This document shows positions 7,215-11,301 of a stretch of 11,301 bases of DNA, one piece after another. The notes beneath the pieces are model-generated. The model was not told where the DNA came from and did not search any database. It saw only the letters and a program-made list of their open reading frames with translations. Position numbers and translations under genes: made by a program. The DNA is taken from the NCBI GenBank assembly GCA_002432555.1, contig DJFO01000285.1, positions 1-11,301 of the forward strand, in the 5' to 3' direction. Position 1 is the stretch's first letter, and each line of letters opens with the position of its first letter. This DNA comes from Marinagarivorans sp. UBA5870 (lineage in GTDB: Bacteria > Pseudomonadota > Gammaproteobacteria > Pseudomonadales > Cellvibrionaceae).

Positions 7215-7568
7215 ATGAATGAATTGAACAAGTTAATTCTCGACGCCCTGGAAGACCTGAAAGGCCAAAAAATTGTGGAACTGGATGTTTCTCAACTGAC
7301 CGACGTGATGGATCACCTGATCATTGCAAACGGCACTTCCAATCGCCATGTGAAATCCCTGGCCAATAACGTCATTGAGGAATTAAAGACGGCTGGCCAT
7401 CGCCCGATCGGCATCGAAGGTTTCGAGGCGGGGGAATGGGTTCTGGTGGACTACGGCGATACAGTGGTGCATGTAATGTTGCAGGCGACCCGGGATTTTT
7501 ATGAGCTGGAAAAACTCTGGTCCAAGGTGCCCGCGCACCGGGAAGAGCGCCCGCACTCACAACCTTAA
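7215..7568 (+). CDS. rsfS: ribosomal silencing factor
   Basis: A 117-residue protein of the RsfS/Iojap family. Family members bind ribosomal protein uL14 (L14) on the large subunit and block joining with the small subunit, reducing translation in starved or stationary cells. Family marks are DVSQLTDVMDHLIIANGTSNRHVKSLA near residues 23-50, then IEGFEAGEWVLVDYGDTVVHVM and RDFYELEKLW at the C-terminal part. Length is close to the usual 105-120, with a short charged tail (AHREERPHSQP). It lies between nadD and rlmH, its usual position, with 14 and 20 bp gaps, so it is likely part of one transcript. Confidence 0.96.
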   Translation: MNELNKLILDALEDLKGQKIVELDVSQLTDVMDHLIIANGTSNRHVKSLANNVIEELKTAGHRPIGIEGFEAGEWVLVDYGDTVVHVMLQATRDFYELEKLWSKVPAHREERPHSQP

Positions 7569-7588
7569 TCGGCGCAAGCGGTCAGCGT

Positions 7589-8056
7589 ATGAAAGTGCAA
7601 CTCGTCGCGGTCGGCCAGAAAATGCCGGCGTGGGTGCAGACCGGGTATGCGGACTACGCTAAGCGGCTGCCGCGAGACCTGCAGCCCCAATTGCTCGAAA
7701 TTCCGCTGGGCCAGCGGCCGAAAGGGGGCTCGGTGAAGGACGCCATGCGCCAGGAGGGTGAGGCGATTCTGCAGTCAGTGCCGCCCTCCTTTACGATGGT
7801 CGCCCTTGACGTGCGCGGCAAAACCTGGTCGACGGAGCAGTTGGCGGACAACCTGGCGCACTGGCGCATGGAGGGCGACGATCTCGCTTTTGTGATCGGA
7901 GGTCCGGATGGTTTCAGCGAGGCTTGTCTCGCGCGGGCGCAAGTGCGGTGGTCCCTCTCGAACCTGACACTGCCGCACCCCTTAGTGCGGATCGTGTTCA
8001 TCGAACAGCTCTACCGGGCTTGGACCCTCTTGCAAAATCATCCCTATCACAAATGA
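7589..8056 (+). CDS. rlmH: 23S rRNA (pseudouridine1915-N3)-methyltransferase
   Basis: A 155-residue SPOUT-class methyltransferase that uses S-adenosylmethionine to methylate pseudouridine 1915 in helix 69 of 23S rRNA, acting on assembled 70S ribosomes as a homodimer. Visible features are the N-terminal MKVQLVAVGQKMPAWV, the AdoMet loop FVIGGPDGFS at 101-110 and the C-terminal knot region LPHPLVRIVFIEQLYRAWTLLQNHPYHK, whose last residues are near-invariant in the family. The length is exactly that of the E. coli protein. It follows rsfS by 20 bp without a strong ribosome binding site. A 239 bp gap separates it from mrdA. Confidence 0.97.
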   Translation: MKVQLVAVGQKMPAWVQTGYADYAKRLPRDLQPQLLEIPLGQRPKGGSVKDAMRQEGEAILQSVPPSFTMVALDVRGKTWSTEQLADNLAHWRMEGDDLAFVIGGPDGFSEACLARAQVRWSLSNLTLPHPLVRIVFIEQLYRAWTLLQNHPYHK

Positions 8057-8207
8057 AAATCGAGTTTCGGCGTGGTGCGTAGCGAAATTTCCGCTCTTTC
8101 GGCAGACCGCAGCGAGAAAGTACGCACAGGCGTAGCAATCTGGTTTATGCTTTTTAGCGCAGCAGGTGTTTTTGAACATTATCTTCGGGCACTTAGCGCA
8201 ACATTAG

Positions 8208-8239
8208 TGATCCATATTGCTTTCTTTCACTGATCCATA
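8208..8239. repeat. 9-bp direct repeat upstream of mrdA, possible operator
   Basis: TGATCCATA occurs at 8208-8216 and again at 8231-8239, 23 bp apart start to start, about two helical turns. The similarity extends slightly to the left (T, any base, A, any base before each copy). It lies 57-88 bp upstream of the mrdA start in the 8057-8295 gap, where a promoter for mrdA-rodA is expected. TACAAT at 8261-8266 could be a -10 box but has no convincing -35 at the right distance. The rest of this gap holds no gene I can see. Confidence 0.35.
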
Positions 8240-8295
8240 CAGATTTCCGCTCCGCCTCACTACAATTAAGGCAGGGTTTATTGTCGCCTTGAGTT

Positions 8296-10197
8296 ATGCC
8301 ATTTCCCGATATCGATAACGACCACCGTCGCCTGAAGGACCTCAAGACCGAGACGCGGCTGGTATGCGCGCGTATATCCATGGCGTTCCTGTTTGTTCTC
8401 CTATTGTTCGGTATTCTGATTTACCGCTTCTATGACCTGCAGGTCGTCAACTACGAAGACTACGCCACCCGTGCAGACAGCAACCGGATCCAGGTCCAGC
8501 CGGTGCCGCCCAACCGCGGGTTGATTTTTGATCGCAACGGCGTTTTGCTCGCAGAGAACCGCCCAAGTTATACCCTCTCGATCGTCAAGGAGCGCACGCC
8601 AGATCTGGAAGCGACGCTCCAGCAGATTGCCGGTTTGATCAGCGTGGGCGAGGACGACTTAAACAGCTTTCGCAAAGGCCTCGTTCAACGGCGTCGACCC
8701 TATGAGTCTGTGCCGTTGCGCTACCACCTGACGGAAGAAGAAATTGCGAGAATTGCCGTCAATGAATATGCCCTGGAGGGCGTTGAGGTGGAGGCGCAGC
8801 TGGTGCGTTACTATCCCCACGGCGAGCTGTTCGCGCACACCATCGGGTACGTTGGGCGCATCAACGAACGCGAGCTGACCAGCTTCGATGACGAGACCTA
8901 CCGGCGCTACAGCGGCACGCACAGTATCGGCAAGATCGGCGTCGAAAAGTATTATGAAGATCAGCTTCTCGGAGAGGTCGGCACGCAGCATGTGGAAGTC
9001 AACGCCCACGGCCGCGCCCTCCGCACTTTGGAGCGCATAGATCCGGCGCCCGGCAAGGATCTCCACTTGTTTATCGATATTCAACTGCAGCGCACGGCGG
9101 CCGAGGCCCTGCAGGGTCAACGCGGCGCCGTGGTCGCCATTGAAGTGGCAACCGGTGGCGTTCTCGCAATGGTAAGCACTCCAAGTTACGACCCGAATCT
9201 GTTTGTGACCGGCATCAGTTATCAGAACTACAAAGACTTAAACGAGTCGCCGGATTTGCCCCTGCTCAATCGGACCATCCAAGGCCAGTACCCGCCGGGC
9301 TCGACACTCAAGCCCATGCTCGGCCTCGGGGGGTTGGAATCGGGTGTGATCACTCCCCAGTGGCGCATCCGCGACCCGGGTTTTTTCCAACTCGATAACA
9401 ACGTTCACAAATATCGCGACTGGAAGAAGCACGGCCACGGCAATCAGGTGGACCTGCGCCAGGCCATCATCGAGTCCTGCGATACCTATTTTTATAATCT
9501 CGCCGCCCGCATGGGAATCGACCGGATTCACCCCGTGGGGGCCGCCTTCGGTTTGGGTGAAAAAACCGGCATAGACGTTCCGAGCGAGCGCACCGGCATT
9601 TGGCCATCGCGCGTTTGGAAAAAAGCGGTGCGGGGCATGGCGTGGTTTCCCGGCGATAGCCTCAATGTGAGTATCGGCCAGGGCGATGTTCTGGTGACGC
9701 CCGTGCAGTTGGGCGTGCTCGCGGCCGGACTGGCTGGCCGTGGGGTGATTCGCGGACCGCAGCTGGTAGAGCGGGTTGATAATCAACGGCTCGAGATCCC
9801 GGAGCGGCGCGCCTATACGGCACGGGACGAAAATTGGAATATGATCGCCTCCGCCATGGAGGGGGTGTTGCACAGCCCGCGCGGTACGGCGAAAGTCGCC
9901 GCCAAAGGCGCCACCTATTTAATGGCGGGTAAAACGGGTACGGCGCAGGTGATCGGCATAGCGCAGGACGCTAAATACGACCGGGATAAAATCCATGAGC
10001 GCAATCGTGACCACGCTTTGTTCATTGCCTACGCCCCCGCCGACAATCCGCAGGTTGCGGTGGCGATCATAGTGGAGAACGGCGAGCACGGCTCCAGCGC
10101 CGCAGCGCCTGTGGCCCGCAAAGTGTTTGACACTTGGTTTGCGGGCGAGGCCGAGCGCCGCGCGGCCGAAGCCGAACAAACCGCCTTAGGCTATTGA
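8296..10197 (+). CDS. mrdA: penicillin-binding protein 2 (elongasome D,D-transpeptidase)
   Basis: A 633-residue inner-membrane enzyme that cross-links peptidoglycan during lateral wall growth, as partner of RodA. One membrane anchor lies at about residues 24-46, followed by the pedestal/dimerisation region starting VPPNRGLIFDRNGVLLAENRPSY and then the transpeptidase domain. Catalytic motifs are S336-T-L-K339, S394-C-D396 and K546-T-G548. D360, D375, H379 or H381, and C395 resemble the zinc-binding set described for Acinetobacter PBP2. The length is usual for PBP2 (about 630-650). It is the expected target of beta-lactams such as mecillinam. The start fits the usual short cytoplasmic tail (MPFPDIDNDHRR). 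rodA begins two bases after its stop region, so the two are cotranscribed; the upstream gap suggests a separate promoter. Confidence 0.97.
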   Translation: MPFPDIDNDHRRLKDLKTETRLVCARISMAFLFVLLLFGILIYRFYDLQVVNYEDYATRADSNRIQVQPVPPNRGLIFDRNGVLLAENRPSYTLSIVKERTPDLEATLQQIAGLISVGEDDLNSFRKGLVQRRRPYESVPLRYHLTEEEIARIAVNEYALEGVEVEAQLVRYYPHGELFAHTIGYVGRINERELTSFDDETYRRYSGTHSIGKIGVEKYYEDQLLGEVGTQHVEVNAHGRALRTLERIDPAPGKDLHLFIDIQLQRTAAEALQGQRGAVVAIEVATGGVLAMVSTPSYDPNLFVTGISYQNYKDLNESPDLPLLNRTIQGQYPPGSTLKPMLGLGGLESGVITPQWRIRDPGFFQLDNNVHKYRDWKKHGHGNQVDLRQAIIESCDTYFYNLAARMGIDRIHPVGAAFGLGEKTGIDVPSERTGIWPSRVWKKAVRGMAWFPGDSLNVSIGQGDVLVTPVQLGVLAAGLAGRGVIRGPQLVERVDNQRLEIPERRAYTARDENWNMIASAMEGVLHSPRGTAKVAAKGATYLMAGKTGTAQVIGIAQDAKYDRDKIHERNRDHALFIAYAPADNPQVAVAIIVENGEHGSSAAAPVARKVFDTWFAGEAERRAAEAEQTALGY

Positions 10198-10198
10198 C

Positions 10199-11301
10199 AT
10201 GATTTTGAAAAGTCAGGATTTTGTCCGACGCCTGCCCGATTCCGGCCACTACTTTAAAAGCGCCACCAGCTTCTGGCGAATGATCCATGTAGACCCGCTG
10301 TTGCTGCTCGGCCTGCTCGCGCTCAGTTGTTATGGTTTGCTGGTGCTGTACAGCGCGAGTGGCCACAATCAATTCATGGTGAAGCGGCAACTGATCTTTT
10401 TCGGCGTCGCCTACGCCGGCATGTTGCTCGCGGCCCAAGTGAACCTTTTGTTCATCGAGCGCTACGCTTTTTGGTTTTATCTCGTCGGTACGGTGTTGCT
10501 GATTCTTGTTTTGGTTATGGGGGTGGGGGCCAAAGGGGCGCAGCGGTGGCTCAGCTTGGGATTCATCCGTTTCCAGCCGTCGGAGATCCTTAAGCTCGCC
10601 GTGCCCATCTGTGTTGCCTCGTTTTTTTCCGCCCGCATGCTCCCGCCGCGGTTGGTCCACGTGGTGATCTGCCTCTGCTTCATTATTTTGCCTGCCGCGC
10701 TTATCGTGAAGCAGCCCGATTTGGGCACCGCCATCATGGTCGGCTCTTCCGGCTTGATCGGGCTGTTTCTGGCGGGACTGCCGTGGCGCTACATCGTTTG
10801 CGCTTTTTTGTTGCTCGGCGCAGCCTGCTGGCCGATGTGGCATTTCGTAATGCATGATTACCAGAAGCAGCGGGTGCTGACGCTCCTGGATCCCGACGCA
10901 GATAAGCTTGGTGCCGGCTGGAACACCATTCAGGCGAAAACGGCCATAGGCTCCGGCGGGTGGGAGGGCAAAGGCTGGATGAAGGGTACCCAGTCACAGC
11001 TGGATTTCCTGCCGGAGAGCCACACGGATTTTATTATCGCCGTGCTCGCTGAGGAGTTCGGCATGATGGGCGTCCTGCTACTACTCGCCGGCTATTTATT
11101 TGTCATCAGCCGCGGCTTGTGGATCGCCATGACCGCCCAAAGCACTTTTGGCCGCATACTCGCGGGCAGTATCACCCTCACTTTTCTCGTGTATGTGTTC
11201 GTTAACATTGCCATGGTGTCGGGACTGTTACCGATTGTCGGTGTACCCTTGCCCCTGGTGAGCCTGGGGGGCACCGCCCTAATTTCCTTAATGCTCGGTT
11301 T
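10199..11301 (+). CDS. rodA: rod-shape peptidoglycan glycosyltransferase RodA (C-terminus beyond right edge)
   Basis: A SEDS-family integral membrane protein that polymerises lipid II into glycan strands in complex with PBP2. The 367 visible codons cover nearly the whole protein (usual length about 370-385); only the last ten to twenty residues should be missing. About ten hydrophobic segments are seen. Conserved SEDS stretches include FQPSEILKLAVP, KQPDLGTAIM, the long loop WEGKGWMKGTQSQLDFLPESHTDFI, with the putative catalytic aspartate D277, AEEFGMMG, and VPLPLVSLGGTALI near the edge. The start at 10199 follows the mrdA stop by one base, with AGG about nine bases upstream. The extended N-terminus of about 30 residues before the first helix (from VDPLLLLGLL) is typical of this group. 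Confidence 0.96.
   Translation, partial: MILKSQDFVRRLPDSGHYFKSATSFWRMIHVDPLLLLGLLALSCYGLLVLYSASGHNQFMVKRQLIFFGVAYAGMLLAAQVNLLFIERYAFWFYLVGTVLLILVLVMGVGAKGAQRWLSLGFIRFQPSEILKLAVPICVASFFSARMLPPRLVHVVICLCFIILPAALIVKQPDLGTAIMVGSSGLIGLFLAGLPWRYIVCAFLLLGAACWPMWHFVMHDYQKQRVLTLLDPDADKLGAGWNTIQAKTAIGSGGWEGKGWMKGTQSQLDFLPESHTDFIIAVLAEEFGMMGVLLLLAGYLFVISRGLWIAMTAQSTFGRILAGSITLTFLVYVFVNIAMVSGLLPIVGVPLPLVSLGGTALISLMLG

Noticed and set aside
8075..8127. Nested inverted repeats GTGCGT/ACGCAC and CTTTC/GAAAG after rlmH, considered as a terminator or structured RNA
   Set aside because: The arms are short, the bulges very unequal (15 bases against one) and no T-run follows directly, so it could easily be chance.
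9238..9873. Antisense ORF of 211 codons inside mrdA
   Set aside because: It lies opposite the PBP2 transpeptidase domain, whose motifs are intact, and is a shadow caused by high third-position GC.
10067..10855. Antisense ORF of 262 codons opposite mrdA end and rodA
   Set aside because: It is rich in Gln, His, Asp and Arg, the usual pattern of the complement of membrane-protein codons; rodA on the other strand is clear.

Overview
The window looks like chromosomal DNA of a gammaproteobacterium of the Pseudomonas/Cellvibrio type. It is moderately GC-rich, and the run proA, nadD, rsfS, rlmH, mrdA, rodA matches the elongasome cluster known from that group. I see no tRNA, rRNA, CRISPR array, insertion sequence or phage gene. 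The assignment rests on gene order and protein character only, since no database search was possible.

Left part (1-1661, all minus strand): an OmpR-family response regulator cut by the left edge, preceded by a small secreted PepSY-domain protein with only 13 bp between them. Upstream lies a doubtful 44-codon ORF whose stop overlaps the PepSY start, then about 160 bp with no recognisable gene, then a HAD-family phosphatase. The PepSY and regulator genes look like part of a two-component locus whose kinase would lie beyond the left edge.

Middle part (1851-5193, plus strand): three genes joined by ATGA stop/start overlaps. They encode a lipoprotein with a coiled coil and a retropepsin-like (RimK-associated 'ATP-dependent zinc protease') domain, a membrane protein with a periplasmic transglutaminase-like domain that lacks the catalytic cysteine plus a multi-helix membrane domain, and a cytoplasmic ATP-grasp ligase related to RimK-type alpha-L-glutamate ligases. 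The gene trio recurs in proteobacteria and its chemistry is poorly defined. It is the most interesting system here: it probably makes or attaches an amide-linked amino acid or peptide in the cytoplasm and senses, moves or cleaves something in the envelope.

Right part (5291-11301, plus strand): proA (proline synthesis), nadD (NAD synthesis), rsfS (ribosome silencing), rlmH (23S rRNA pseudouridine methylation), then a 239 bp gap with a 9-bp direct repeat, then mrdA (PBP2) and rodA, the transpeptidase and glycosyltransferase of the rod-shape elongasome. rodA is cut by the right edge shortly before its expected C-terminus. A good extended -10 promoter lies in front of proA, and proA to rlmH are tightly packed.
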